Positions 44,136 to 52,425 of a DNA stretch of 64,000 bases are shown piece after piece. The first letter of the stretch is position 1, and the number at the start of each line of letters is the position of its first letter. The translations under genes and the position numbers were made by a program. Source of the stretch: CBDCUQ01 sp965222835 (GTDB taxonomy: Bacteria > Pseudomonadota > Alphaproteobacteria > Rhizobiales > Hyphomicrobiaceae). Location of the stretch: positions 434,001 through 498,000 of the forward strand of contig CBDCUQ010000003.1 of NCBI GenBank assembly GCA_965222835.1, given 5' to 3'. The notes beneath the pieces are model-generated. The model searched no databases. It was not told where the DNA came from and saw nothing but the letters and a program-made list of their open reading frames with translations.

Positions 44136-44741
44136 ATGCTCACCTTAAAGATGCACACCACCATCCGTCGCAATTGCCTTATTTTGGCCGCTTCCGGGCT
44201 TGGCCTGGTTTTGGCCACGTCCCCAGCGGCGGCCCAAGCGCCCCCCGAAATGCCGCCCGAAGCAGGCGTGTGGTTCGACGATACTGGCGACGGCGCCGTC
44301 GAGATCATGCCCTGCGGCCGCTACCTTCTTTGCGGCAGGATCGTCTGGCTCAAGAACCCGCTCAACTCACGGGGCCAACCACTCACGGATGGGTACAACC
44401 CTGACCCCTCGATGCGCAATCGGCCGATCTGCGGGCTGCCGATCTTGAGCAATCTTCGGCTGATGACGGATGGAAGCTATGACAGAGGTGTCGTCTATGA
44501 TCCCAAGAAGGGCAAGCAGCACGAGGCGAAAATCCGTCTTGTGCGTGCAGACAAATTGCAGCTTACGGGATTTGCACTTGGGCGGCTCCTCAGCAAGAGC
44601 TTTATCTGGACCCGCGCGCCGGCTGATTTGCCCCGGTGTGAGCTAACTGATCCCACTCAAGCCCAGCCAGGGCGGTCGCGCGGAGACGTCGCGCCCGGAT
44701 CGCGTCAAGCAAAGTCGGGCCCCGTATCGCCAAGGCGGTAA
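44136..44741 (+). CDS. Secreted DUF2147-family protein
   Basis: The product has about 201 residues from ATG 44136 (an ATG five codons later is also possible). A signal peptide (core LILAASGLGLVLATSPAAAQ) is followed by a DUF2147 domain. It contains GVWFDDTGDGAVEIMPCG, LCGRIVWLKNP, GYNPDPSMRNRPICGLPIL and YDRGVVYDPKKGKQHEAKIR, with the family's paired cysteines. The domain is widespread in proteobacteria as small exported proteins with a lipocalin-like barrel, but the role is unknown. A basic, disordered tail follows (QPGRSRGDVAPGSRQAKSG). It ends 55 bases before a bidirectional terminator. Confidence 0.88.
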   Translation: MLTLKMHTTIRRNCLILAASGLGLVLATSPAAAQAPPEMPPEAGVWFDDTGDGAVEIMPCGRYLLCGRIVWLKNPLNSRGQPLTDGYNPDPSMRNRPICGLPILSNLRLMTDGSYDRGVVYDPKKGKQHEAKIRLVRADKLQLTGFALGRLLSKSFIWTRAPADLPRCELTDPTQAQPGRSRGDVAPGSRQAKSGPVSPRR

Positions 44742-44796
44742 CTGGCAGCCACAAGAATTCGTTCGCGCCATCCTTGCTCCCGGCGCATTCAAAGAA

Positions 44797-44824
44797 AAAA
44801 GCCGGCCTCAATTGGCCGGCTTTT
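44797..44824. terminator. Bidirectional terminator between DUF2147 gene and hydrolase gene
   Basis: AAAAGCCGGCC (44797-44807) and its exact complement (44814-44824) have a six-base loop, with A-run on the left and T-run on the right. It can end transcription from both converging genes. Confidence 0.92.
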
Positions 44825-44848
44825 CTATCTTGTTACGGTCCTGCAGGA

Positions 44849-45724
44849 CTATTGCTCTGCCGCGTCTCTCAAGAGGCGAGACACGGACTGGCGCTCGACC
44901 AGACGGTTTGTCAAGCGATCAGCAAAATCCGCGGCCCGGTCGACAACGATGTTGCGCTGACGATCGAGTGTGACCATGTGGTAGCAGTCGTCCAAGACCG
45001 TCAACTCTACAAGACCACCCAATCCCTTTTGAATCTTCACCGCGTTCGAGATATCGCTCTGATCGTCCTCACGCGGGTGGAAGATCGCGGTCGGCTGCGT
45101 GATCTCGCTAAACCGCTTCTTCACGTCGCGGCCGAGGCGCAAGAATTCGAATACGAGCCCGCCGCCGCGGCCAAAGAGATCTTCGATCGGGCGATCTTCA
45201 CTCTTGAAGCTTTCGATGACGAAGTTGCGGATCCGTTCATCCTTGATGCCGTAAGGCGCACGCTGCTGAAAGTAGAACAACTTTGCGAACCATTTTTCCC
45301 GGACCAACCGGAAAAGATGGAAGGTCGGCGGAATGGCCCATCCGTTCGGAATGATCGTGGGAGCAAACAGCATGATGCCGTCGACGTCTTCGCGGCGTTC
45401 GCGTGCGAGCCGGAGAGCCAGCATGCTGCCCGCGGAAAGCCCACCCACAATGACGTTGTCGCAGTGGGACTTCAGCTCGTCCAATGCGCCTTCCAGCGCT
45501 TCATACCAGTCCTCCCAGGACGACAGGCCTGAAACGTCGGTGCCGCCGGCAAGACCCGGCACAACGGGGCAATGGACGGTGTATCCGGCACGTGCCAGCC
45601 CTTGGGCCACAAAGCGCAGCTCAATAGGGTTGCCGCCGAGGCTATGAACCAAAAGGATGCCAGTCGGCCCCCCAGGGATGGTCATGCTGCCGCGATAAGC
45701 TTCTATTTTATCGTTTTTATTCAT
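44849..45724 (-). CDS. Alpha/beta hydrolase (carboxylesterase/monoacylglycerol-lipase-like)
   Basis: The protein of about 291 residues has the alpha/beta-hydrolase core: GILLVHSLGGNPIELRFVAQ with the oxyanion-hole HSLGG, the nucleophile elbow VGGLSAGSMLALRLA (GLSAG), an acidic residue in the region IFHPREDDQSD, and the late His in DDCYHMVTLDRQ. It resembles the S33 / carboxylesterase-type group (Est30-like). The role may be in lipid or ester turnover; no partner gene is adjacent. The start at 45724 is chosen by family length; an upstream reading of eight codons exists. Confidence 0.88.
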   Translation of the reverse strand: MNKNDKIEAYRGSMTIPGGPTGILLVHSLGGNPIELRFVAQGLARAGYTVHCPVVPGLAGGTDVSGLSSWEDWYEALEGALDELKSHCDNVIVGGLSAGSMLALRLARERREDVDGIMLFAPTIIPNGWAIPPTFHLFRLVREKWFAKLFYFQQRAPYGIKDERIRNFVIESFKSEDRPIEDLFGRGGGLVFEFLRLGRDVKKRFSEITQPTAIFHPREDDQSDISNAVKIQKGLGGLVELTVLDDCYHMVTLDRQRNIVVDRAADFADRLTNRLVERQSVSRLLRDAAEQ

Positions 45725-46536
45725 TCTCTTAGCCACAATTGCTCGCATCGGCTGTTGCTGTTTGTAGTCCGATCACCTGCAATTCGCCAAGGCCTGTTTT
45801 GGGCCTGGGGCGAATCCGCCGGCTCATTGCTCCCTGAAATTTCCTCGTCGTGCATTCCGTGAGCGTGCCCTTGTGGGACCTGCTCCGGTCCGCTTTGAGA
45901 CCACACTGACCATACGGCCGGGATCCCTTTTTTTGTTGTATCGGTCTCCAAATCCTTGTTGTTGGGACTGAAAGTCCCTTGGACAACGTAGGTACTTCGT
46001 TTGAAGCCCGGCAAGCGAAACACAGTGCGGGCTTTAATGAGTTGCCGGTCCTTTTTTGGCGATAGGGCAGTCTGCCGCAAGGTTGATTTGTCCATCCGGC
46101 CGGTTGCGGCCCCCGGTCAACGGCGGTAGCGCTCCTGGCCCCAACTTTTGGCCAAAGTACGGCGGCCCAATTCACGTTTGTTTTCAGGGCACTGTTTGTC
46201 ATACACCCCCCGCTCAGAACCACTGAAACGCCCCTTCTTAATGGTCTGGACACGGTTGAGCGCGGTCCGCCTGTGGCGGAAGAGGCCCGCTTGTCCGAGT
46301 CAACCGGCTGACCCTGACGGACAAAACTGAATAAATCGCTGCACATTTCGATACGATTGAAGAGGAACGGTTAATTTGGCTGTTCCCGGCGGAACAGCGT
46401 TCGATTGCCCCGGACCCGGACCCTGGCAGCTCTGTTTCTCTTCGCGCCCGCCATCAATGACACGGTTCGTACGTAATCAGGCCGCTATGATCGTCCTACC
46501 TGGGCGCTCTCCCGGGCCGCGGCCATCGGCGGACAG
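45725..46536. other. 812-base region without a convincing gene
   Basis: Open frames here (for example 124 codons on the minus strand ending in ATGA at the hydrolase start, and 205 codons overlapping) have no protein-like composition or motif. The stretch contains several small inverted repeats, for example AGGCC-N7-GGCCT near 45790, GGGACT-GAA-AGTCCC at 45964-45978, TGGCC-N8-GGCCA near 46137-46154, and an IR at 46379. Read as DNA, it could be an RNA-rich leader or a decayed region. Confidence 0.45.
46379..46398. promoter_or_regulatory. 8-bp inverted repeat upstream of the 610-residue protein gene
   Basis: GCTGTTCC (46379-46386), spacer CGGC, GGAACAGC (46391-46398). It lies about 140 bases before the start at 46537, and GGAAC also occurs just upstream (46364-46368). 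It may be an operator or a leader hairpin. Confidence 0.35.
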
Positions 46537-48369
46537 ATGGTGGTGACGTGGAGTAGGCTGTTGTCCCGGGCCGTGCGCACAATTGTTACAACTCTCGTCA
46601 CACTGTCGTTGGCGATGGCGCCGGTGCACACGGCCATCGCGGCTGCGGCCGTGACGCCTGCCGACTACGCGGCCTGCCAGGCCGAGGACGACGAAACGTT
46701 CCGTAAGGCCATTGAAGCCGTCACGACAACGGCGCTCAAGGAGGAGTTGAAGAGCGTCGACTACGAGGCCGCCGTCATCATCGAGTGGCGCCGGCTTGGT
46801 CTTGATCAGACCATCGACAAGCGTGTCGACCAGGCCGTTGAAGAAGTGCGAAGCGAGCAGAGCTTCGGCAGTCTCATCAAATCTCTTGGCAGCGAGGAAA
46901 AGGCGCAGGAGCTTGCGGTGGCGGTCGCGGATCGGGTTTACCGATCCGAGGCGCTGCGCACGGCCATCGAAGGTCTTGCATCGGCGGTCGGCACCGAAGT
47001 CGGCAAGCGCATTGAAATTGCCACTCAGGATGCTGCCGGCCCGGCGCTTGCCTGTCTCAAAACATTTCTTGGATCGCGGTACGGCGATACCGTTGCCGGC
47101 GCCGTGACCACCGATGCCGGCCGGGAATTTGGACTCGACGCCAACAAGGGAACTGCTGAGTTATCATCGGGGAGCGTGCTCCGCCATTCAAGCCAGGGTA
47201 TTACAGGGGCTGCTATCCTTATCCTTCGCCGGCAGATGGCGAATATGGCCCGGCGGCTCGGCCAACGCCTGGCAGGTAGTGTGCTTGCACGCCTCGTCTC
47301 GGTGGTCGCCGGCGGTGTCGGCCTTGCGCTGATTGCGAAAGACCTTTGGGACCTCCGTCACGGCGTGCTGCCGATCATTGGCGAGGAAATGAAATCCAAG
47401 GAGACCAAGGACAAAGTGCGCCAAGAGTTGACGGCGGCGCTAACGCAGGAGATCGGGCGTAATGTCAAGGATATCGGCACGAGCACGGCGCAGCAGGTCG
47501 TCGATGTTTGGCAGGAGTTCAAGCGTGCCCACGCCAAAGCCCTCGAGCTTGCCGCTCGCGATCCGGCATTCCGGCGCTTTCTCGATACGATCAATGCCAC
47601 GTCGTTTGCGCGGCTTGATGAAGTTGTCTCGCTCCTCCTCGCTTCAGAAGGGGAAGACGCAATCCTCAAAAGAGCAGGCGATGGATCGCTTGATGAAGCC
47701 GTCAACAGACTGCCGGAAGCGGGGATGACTATTGCGCGGGAGACGCGCTCTGTGGCGACAGCGCTTGCCTGGTCCGCTGTTGCCGGCCGGGACATCACGC
47801 GCGTCGCCGACTATGGCATACATAAGCATACCAAGCCGGATGCTTTCACAGGCCGCACACTGGCACTGGTTCTCGACCTCGACGATCGCGTGGCGGTGAC
47901 GAGCATGGCCGAGGTTGAGCGGCAGGCACGCGATATCCTTTTCACACTCACACCGAGCCGACTAAAGACACTGGCCCGCAGCCTCGAACCGGTCGAGCTT
48001 CAGGCACTGGCTTTCTACGTCAACAGCCTCGAGGCGGGACCGCGAGAACGGATCCTTAACGCCGCATCGACCACGCCTGCCCTTATGGGGCAACTTGCTT
48101 CAGCACGGGTCCGCGACGCCATAATCGCGAGCCGCGACCAAACCGCTGCGGTTGAGATGTTGCTGCGCCCGCCAGGCGCCCCGTTCAGTACCATGGCCGA
48201 CGACCTTTCGGCCGTGTGGGAGGGGCGAATCGAACCCATTCTGTTTTGGGAGAAGCATCCGCTGGCGGTCGGTGTGGGGGTTTTGCTCGGGCTGATGATT
48301 CTACTTTGGCTCAAGCGCCTTATCCTACCGGCCCGAAGGCCATCGCCTCCGACAGCCGGTGCAGCCTGA
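46537..48369 (+). CDS. 610-residue envelope protein of unknown function
   Basis: The protein starts with a basic N-terminus and a signal-like segment (IVTTLVTLSLAMAPVHTAIA). The rest is mainly helical and charged (for example VDQAVEEVRSEQSFGSLIKS). Hydrophobic helices lie at about 245-270 (LARLVSVVAGGVGLALIAKD) and near the end (VGVGVLLGLMILLWLKRLIL, about 575-595), followed by a short basic tail. It has only two Cys in the mature part. The layout predicts a large periplasmic domain, one mid-protein and one terminal membrane anchor. No family was recognised. It appears monocistronic in its direction, with two tiny membrane-protein genes after it. Confidence 0.8.
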   Translation: MVVTWSRLLSRAVRTIVTTLVTLSLAMAPVHTAIAAAAVTPADYAACQAEDDETFRKAIEAVTTTALKEELKSVDYEAAVIIEWRRLGLDQTIDKRVDQAVEEVRSEQSFGSLIKSLGSEEKAQELAVAVADRVYRSEALRTAIEGLASAVGTEVGKRIEIATQDAAGPALACLKTFLGSRYGDTVAGAVTTDAGREFGLDANKGTAELSSGSVLRHSSQGITGAAILILRRQMANMARRLGQRLAGSVLARLVSVVAGGVGLALIAKDLWDLRHGVLPIIGEEMKSKETKDKVRQELTAALTQEIGRNVKDIGTSTAQQVVDVWQEFKRAHAKALELAARDPAFRRFLDTINATSFARLDEVVSLLLASEGEDAILKRAGDGSLDEAVNRLPEAGMTIARETRSVATALAWSAVAGRDITRVADYGIHKHTKPDAFTGRTLALVLDLDDRVAVTSMAEVERQARDILFTLTPSRLKTLARSLEPVELQALAFYVNSLEAGPRERILNAASTTPALMGQLASARVRDAIIASRDQTAAVEMLLRPPGAPFSTMADDLSAVWEGRIEPILFWEKHPLAVGVGVLLGLMILLWLKRLILPARRPSPPTAGAA

Positions 48370-48556
48370 TCGCGACCGACCGGGCAAATTGGGGCCTGCA
48401 CGCAAGACGTGCATCAAGAGTTTCCCACACCGTGGCACGGGCGATCGTGTCAAACCGCCATCGCGCCTGCTATAAGCTCCGCGCACACTACGAGTCGCCG
48501 GCTAGACGGTGGCCCGGGGGCGTGCGGAGAAACGACGTATCGAGCGGAGGCAGATC

Positions 48557-48733
48557 ATGGCACTCAAGGCACCGGGCATTCTGATATTCATGCTCTCGGT
48601 CATTTTGACAGTGCTCGCGCTCGTCACGTATTTCTTCGGGGCGGATATTCCTTACATCACCGGCCAGGAGTTTTGGGTTCTACTCGTGGCCCAGGTCGTC
48701 CTTATTTTTGGATGCATTATGCGCGGTCTCTAG
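48557..48733 (+). CDS. 58-residue two-TM protein
   Basis: A GGAGG ribosome site seven bases upstream of the ATG at 48557 supports a real gene. The product has two hydrophobic helices, LIFMLSVILTVLALVTYFFG (about 9-28) and FWVLLVAQVVLIFGCIMRGL (about 39-58), separated by the polar turn ADIPYITGQE. No function is known. It lies 187 bases after the 610-residue protein gene on the same strand. Confidence 0.72.
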   Translation: MALKAPGILIFMLSVILTVLALVTYFFGADIPYITGQEFWVLLVAQVVLIFGCIMRGL

Positions 48734-48874
48734 ATCGGTACTGGTTGCCAAACTACAATTGCTTAATGCGCGTCGTTTCTGTGCGCATCTGTCGCGCGAC
48801 GTTGGGTGCTCTGGCGAAGGCGCCGTTGTGCGTCCCATTGTATTTGCCCGATGCGGATAATTGAGACCCTGCCT

Positions 48875-49054
48875 ATGCACCAATCATCTTCGGATTCTGT
48901 CGCTCACCGTGCACGCCGGTCCAGCCACGAAATCGCTCTGGCGGTCGCAATAACATTGGCTGCTTTGGCGTTCGTGGCGCTTGCCGTAATCAGCGGTGGT
49001 ACGCCGCGAACCGCCTCTGTCACGGACGCGCCCCCAGCCGTTACATCCAATTGA
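48875..49054 (+). CDS. 59-residue single-TM protein
   Basis: The short frame from ATG 48875 has a polar, Ser/His-rich start (MHQSSSDSVAHRARRSSHE), one strong hydrophobic helix (IALAVAITLAALAFVALAVI) and a Pro/Thr-rich tail. The ribosome site is weak (GAGACC). The composition and position beside another tiny membrane protein make a gene plausible but unproven. It converges with pabB-pabC. Confidence 0.4.
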   Translation: MHQSSSDSVAHRARRSSHEIALAVAITLAALAFVALAVISGGTPRTASVTDAPPAVTSN

Positions 49055-49083
49055 GCGTCCGTTCCTGCGCATGGCGCGCGAGG

Positions 49084-50931
49084 TCAATGGTCTATGGGTT
49101 TGGCTTTGACGAGCCCCCGTACAGAGTTGCCTAAGAAAACGGCCTCGGCCTTGGTCAAATCCTGCAGGGTCAGGATTGCCTCTTCTGCTTTCCCATCGGC
49201 GAGGAGGTCGGCGCGAAGCACCCCGGGCAACAATCCGGACGACAGCGGCGGCGTGTAGAGCTTTGTGCCTCGCCTTACGAAGATATTCGTGCGGCTGCCT
49301 TCCGCGACCTCGCCGCGTTCATTGAGATAAATGACCTCATCGGCTCCCTTGGTGTCGGCATAGTGCTTCCACTCGGTGTCATAAAGCTTTCGACGTGTGG
49401 TCTTATGGAAGAGAAAAACGTTGTGGCTATCGAGACGTGTATCGGACACGGCGTAGCGCATGACCTGTTTCGGCTCCTGGGGCGCCATCTCGGTCGAGGT
49501 AATTGTCACCGTCCCGTTCTCGGCCAGCAGCAAGCGTACACGAAGCCGCGCGCTGCCACGGCCCGCCACCTCCGCCTGAAGCGCTCCGCGGACGGTGTCC
49601 TCACGGTAGGCGTAGTTGAAGTAGCGTGCCGACGCGGCGAGCCGTTCCAAGTGTCTTTCGAGCAACCAGTAGCCCTTTTCGGGCTCGTGTAAGAGGGTCT
49701 CGATAAGCTCGAATGAGCGTGGCGGATCGGTCAGGAACTTCATCTTGAGCAGGCACTCGGCGTATTCCGTCTCGCCTTCGGAATCGTAGACGACGCCCGA
49801 GCCGATACCCATTTCCCCATGTCCGCCGCGAAACACGACCGGGGTACGTATGGCGACGTTGAACAACGCTTTGTCATCCGGCGACAGATGGCCGATGGCA
49901 CCGCAATAGACTCCGCGCGGCTCCGTCTCATATTCGGCGATGAGTTCCATGGCGCGAATCTTGGGTGCGCCGATGATCGAGCCCGGCGGGAAGATGGCGG
50001 CAAGGAGCTCCCTGAGGCCGGCGCCTTCCTTTAATGTCGCGCACACACCCGATGTCATTTGATGCAACGTGCGGAACGTTTCGACCGTGAAGAGATCGGT
50101 GACGGAGACACTGCCTATTTCGGCCATTCTTCCGAGATCGTTGCGCATGAGGTCGACGATCATCAGATTCTCGGCGCGCTGTTTGACGTCGGTCGCGAGA
50201 ATGTGACGTGCCTCGCTATCGGCTTCAGGTGTCGCGCCGCGGGGTGCTGTGCCCTTCATGGGCCGCGTGGTCACAACCCGCCCCTCCTTCTCGATAAAGA
50301 GCTCAGGAGAAGACGAAAGAACGGTGACGTCACCGGTATCGACGATGCCGCCGTAGGCGACACGCTGACGCTGACGCAGATCGCGATAAAACGTCAGCGG
50401 CGAACCGGCGAGGCGGAAGCGCGATTTGAACGTAAGATTGAGTTGATAGATGTCGCCCGCCCGAATCTTCTCCTGCACATTGCGAAAGCGCGCGAGGTAG
50501 GTGTCGCGGTCCCAGGCCCGGGTGACGTCCGTAAATTGATAGGAACCGCTTCTCGTGTGTGTGGCGAGCCAGCGATCGACCTCGTACTCGGTCATTGCGC
50601 GGGGGGCCGCGTAGATGCCGAACCACATTAGAGGCACCGATCGTCCTTCAGGCATCAGCTGTGCGAGCTTCGGCTCAAGGACATAGCCAAGTTCGTAAGC
50701 GAGGAAACCTGCGGCGTGGCGGCCTTGCGACAAAGCGCGCTCAAGGTGTGCAATCGCATCCGGCACCTCTTCGGGCGTGTCGGCCGTCACCACATCCAAA
50801 GGATCGGTAAACAGCAACGACGGCTTACCCTGGCCGGTGCTATTGTCGAAGAGGACGAAGGTTTGCGCCAGCTCCTTAGAAAGCGGCTCGGAGGTTCCCT
50901 CGGGCGAGGCGGTCTGGCTTTTTTTTGTCAT
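49084..50931 (-). CDS. pabB: Fused aminodeoxychorismate synthase component I / aminodeoxychorismate lyase
   Basis: The 615-residue protein joins two enzymes of para-aminobenzoate (folate) synthesis. The N-terminal part (about 1-380) is chorismate-binding PabB: GDIYQLNLTFKSRF, VSSSPELFIEKEGR-like sequence, TRPMKGTAPRG, IVDLMRNDLGR, HQMTSGVCATLKEG, FPPGSIIGAPKIRAMELIAE and GVYCGAIGHLSPD. The C-terminal part (about 390-615) is a PLP-dependent class IV lyase, PabC-like, with FKLIETLLHEP-like and KTTRRKLYDTEW segments, the PLP Lys, and EVAEGSRTNIFV. The first enzyme makes aminodeoxychorismate with PabA; the second releases pABA. The GAGGGGCG ribosome site supports ATG 50931. pabA is not in the window. 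Confidence 0.94.
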   Translation of the reverse strand: MTKKSQTASPEGTSEPLSKELAQTFVLFDNSTGQGKPSLLFTDPLDVVTADTPEEVPDAIAHLERALSQGRHAAGFLAYELGYVLEPKLAQLMPEGRSVPLMWFGIYAAPRAMTEYEVDRWLATHTRSGSYQFTDVTRAWDRDTYLARFRNVQEKIRAGDIYQLNLTFKSRFRLAGSPLTFYRDLRQRQRVAYGGIVDTGDVTVLSSSPELFIEKEGRVVTTRPMKGTAPRGATPEADSEARHILATDVKQRAENLMIVDLMRNDLGRMAEIGSVSVTDLFTVETFRTLHQMTSGVCATLKEGAGLRELLAAIFPPGSIIGAPKIRAMELIAEYETEPRGVYCGAIGHLSPDDKALFNVAIRTPVVFRGGHGEMGIGSGVVYDSEGETEYAECLLKMKFLTDPPRSFELIETLLHEPEKGYWLLERHLERLAASARYFNYAYREDTVRGALQAEVAGRGSARLRVRLLLAENGTVTITSTEMAPQEPKQVMRYAVSDTRLDSHNVFLFHKTTRRKLYDTEWKHYADTKGADEVIYLNERGEVAEGSRTNIFVRRGTKLYTPPLSSGLLPGVLRADLLADGKAEEAILTLQDLTKAEAVFLGNSVRGLVKAKPIDH

Positions 50932-51206
50932 TGTTATGCGCCCCTCGTCGCCCCTGTCGTTTTCGGCACCCGGCCGCCGCCGGTTCAAACGCGTCAGACA
51001 CCTCAGCCGCGATGCGCGCGTTCTGTCTCGCGCATCATAGGTGAGAACGCCGATCGTGGCTAAGCTGGCAATCAAGCATGTCTGCGCAGACGTCCTTCGC
51101 GGTTATGGAGACCGGTTCATTGAAAACGGCAAGCCCCCAGGGACGGAATTCTTTTCAAGGCTCCACCCGTTACGGCTGCCCCCGTACAAAGTGGGGAAAC
51201 CGGGGC

Positions 51207-51234
51207 TTCACAGGCCGCTGAAACGTGCTATAGA
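51207..51234 (+). promoter_or_regulatory. Putative promoter upstream of the initiator tRNA
   Basis: TTCACA (51207-51212), 16-base spacer, TATAGA (51229-51234). The expected start is about 51241, right before a GC-rich hairpin with four T residues and about 145 bases before the tRNA. Confidence 0.45.
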
Positions 51235-51244
51235 GCGCGCTTCG

Positions 51245-51267
51245 GCCGCCCAGTGAGGGCGGCTTTT
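51245..51267 (+). terminator. Terminator-like hairpin between promoter and tRNA
   Basis: GCCGCCC (51245-51251), loop AGTGA, GGGCGGC (51257-51263), then TTTT. It is placed so early in the predicted transcript that attenuation or a very short RNA is possible. Confidence 0.5.
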
Positions 51268-51383
51268 GCGTCGGCGGCGGAAGGGCATTCCGATGCCGGC
51301 GACAGTGTCCAGGGCGGCATTTCCGCCGCTTGAGATAGCCGCGTGGCGTCCCTATCTCTTGTTCAGCTGGACCCGATTGGTGA

Positions 51384-51460
<77 letters not shown>

Positions 51461-51677
51461 ACGACACCAATTTTCCCACGCATGCCGTTTAAGATTGCTG
51501 CCTGAGCCGTGGAGCCCGGCAACTAGCCGCACAGCCGCAGCCCAATAGGTCGCATGACAGCCGGACCAAAGCCGGGTGAGATCCACTCATCAGAGTTCCG
51601 AAATAGAGGGATCCCTTCATTCAGCTTGGTCTCGTTTCTCGGGCGCAGACCAACGCTCCGCGTTTGACATTGCGAAT

Positions 51678-52400
51678 CTACTTGGGAGCCAATGGTAGCG
51701 CGTTTAGGTAGTCCCTGATTGTTTTCGGTTCCGACCACATCAGGCAGTCAAGAATCGAAAGATGCGGCCTGAATTCGAACTTCCCGCCAACCTCATACCT
51801 GAAGTCGGGGAGGCGCGTGAACGAAAGCTCGATGCCGCGGCTGTCCCATTCATCGCGATCGAAAATTGCGGTGCCGCCCGACGGGTTGATGTAGGACGTC
51901 GCGCCCAACTGATCGCTGATCTCAAGAGCCCATTGACCGGCGTGGGTGACGTTCGAATAGTCAAGATCGAGGTGCGAGCAGATCGCATAGTCGAATGGTA
52001 AGTCGAGATAGCGGCACACGACTTCAAGACCAGCAACGTCGAGATCACGAAGGCGCCCCTCACCCTTGGCGGCCTTCTCGAAGGTCTCGCTGACGATCTC
52101 TTGAACGTTCCTATAGAACGGCGCGGCGTGCTGGTAGATGGCGAGTTGGCGGCGGATCTTTTCGGCTGCCTGGCCGGAATCGACGATACGGATTTCCGCG
52201 AGCTGTTTGGAGGACCCGCGATCCACCGGCACAGTCACATACTGCTCACCCTTGTTGGGATCGAGAATGCGATTGCGGTTCATCCAGCTTTTCGGCTGAT
52301 ACTTGACTACATCGAAGACGACCCACTTGTCGGTCTTCGCGATGACGTCGAAGTATCCTATGTAAGGGAAGAAGTAGGGTTGCATGATGCCAAGCTTCAT
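51678..52400 (-). CDS. WbqC-like family protein
   Basis: The 240-residue protein starts MKLGIMQPYFFPYIGYFDVI, the defining WbqC opening with its PYFFPY element. It continues with KWVVFDVVKYQPKSWMNRNR and VTVPVDRG, and a late GGTAIFDRDEW segment. WbqC-like proteins occur in O-antigen and capsule gene clusters of many bacteria; a role in modifying amino sugars has been suggested, but the activity is not firmly established. Two DegT aminotransferase genes follow upstream on the same strand, which fits an amino-sugar step. It is the downstream-most gene of a five-gene minus-strand unit (55579 or 56294 to 51678). Confidence 0.9.
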   Translation of the reverse strand: MKLGIMQPYFFPYIGYFDVIAKTDKWVVFDVVKYQPKSWMNRNRILDPNKGEQYVTVPVDRGSSKQLAEIRIVDSGQAAEKIRRQLAIYQHAAPFYRNVQEIVSETFEKAAKGEGRLRDLDVAGLEVVCRYLDLPFDYAICSHLDLDYSNVTHAGQWALEISDQLGATSYINPSGGTAIFDRDEWDSRGIELSFTRLPDFRYEVGGKFEFRPHLSILDCLMWSEPKTIRDYLNALPLAPK

Positions 52401-52425
52401 CTTCGCGAGGCCCTTTGAAGTCGCA

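Larger units (their letters stand above)
50932..51383. other. Non-coding region between pabB-pabC and tRNA-fMet
   Basis: It holds a promoter-like pair and a hairpin with T-tail, listed separately. No supported open frame. Confidence 0.4.

Noticed and set aside
44774..45532. 252-codon plus-strand frame over the alpha/beta hydrolase
   Set aside because: Antisense to a hydrolase with intact catalytic motifs; begins within a terminator.
45721..46095. 124-codon minus-strand frame ending in ATGA at the hydrolase start
   Set aside because: The overlap is tempting but the composition is not protein-like and no ribosome site or motif is seen.
45729..46346. 205-codon minus-strand frame in the non-coding stretch
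   Set aside because: Overlaps the above in another frame, rich in Arg/Ser/Pro, no motif.
50059..50631. 190-codon plus-strand frame over pabB
   Set aside because: Antisense to conserved PabB motifs.
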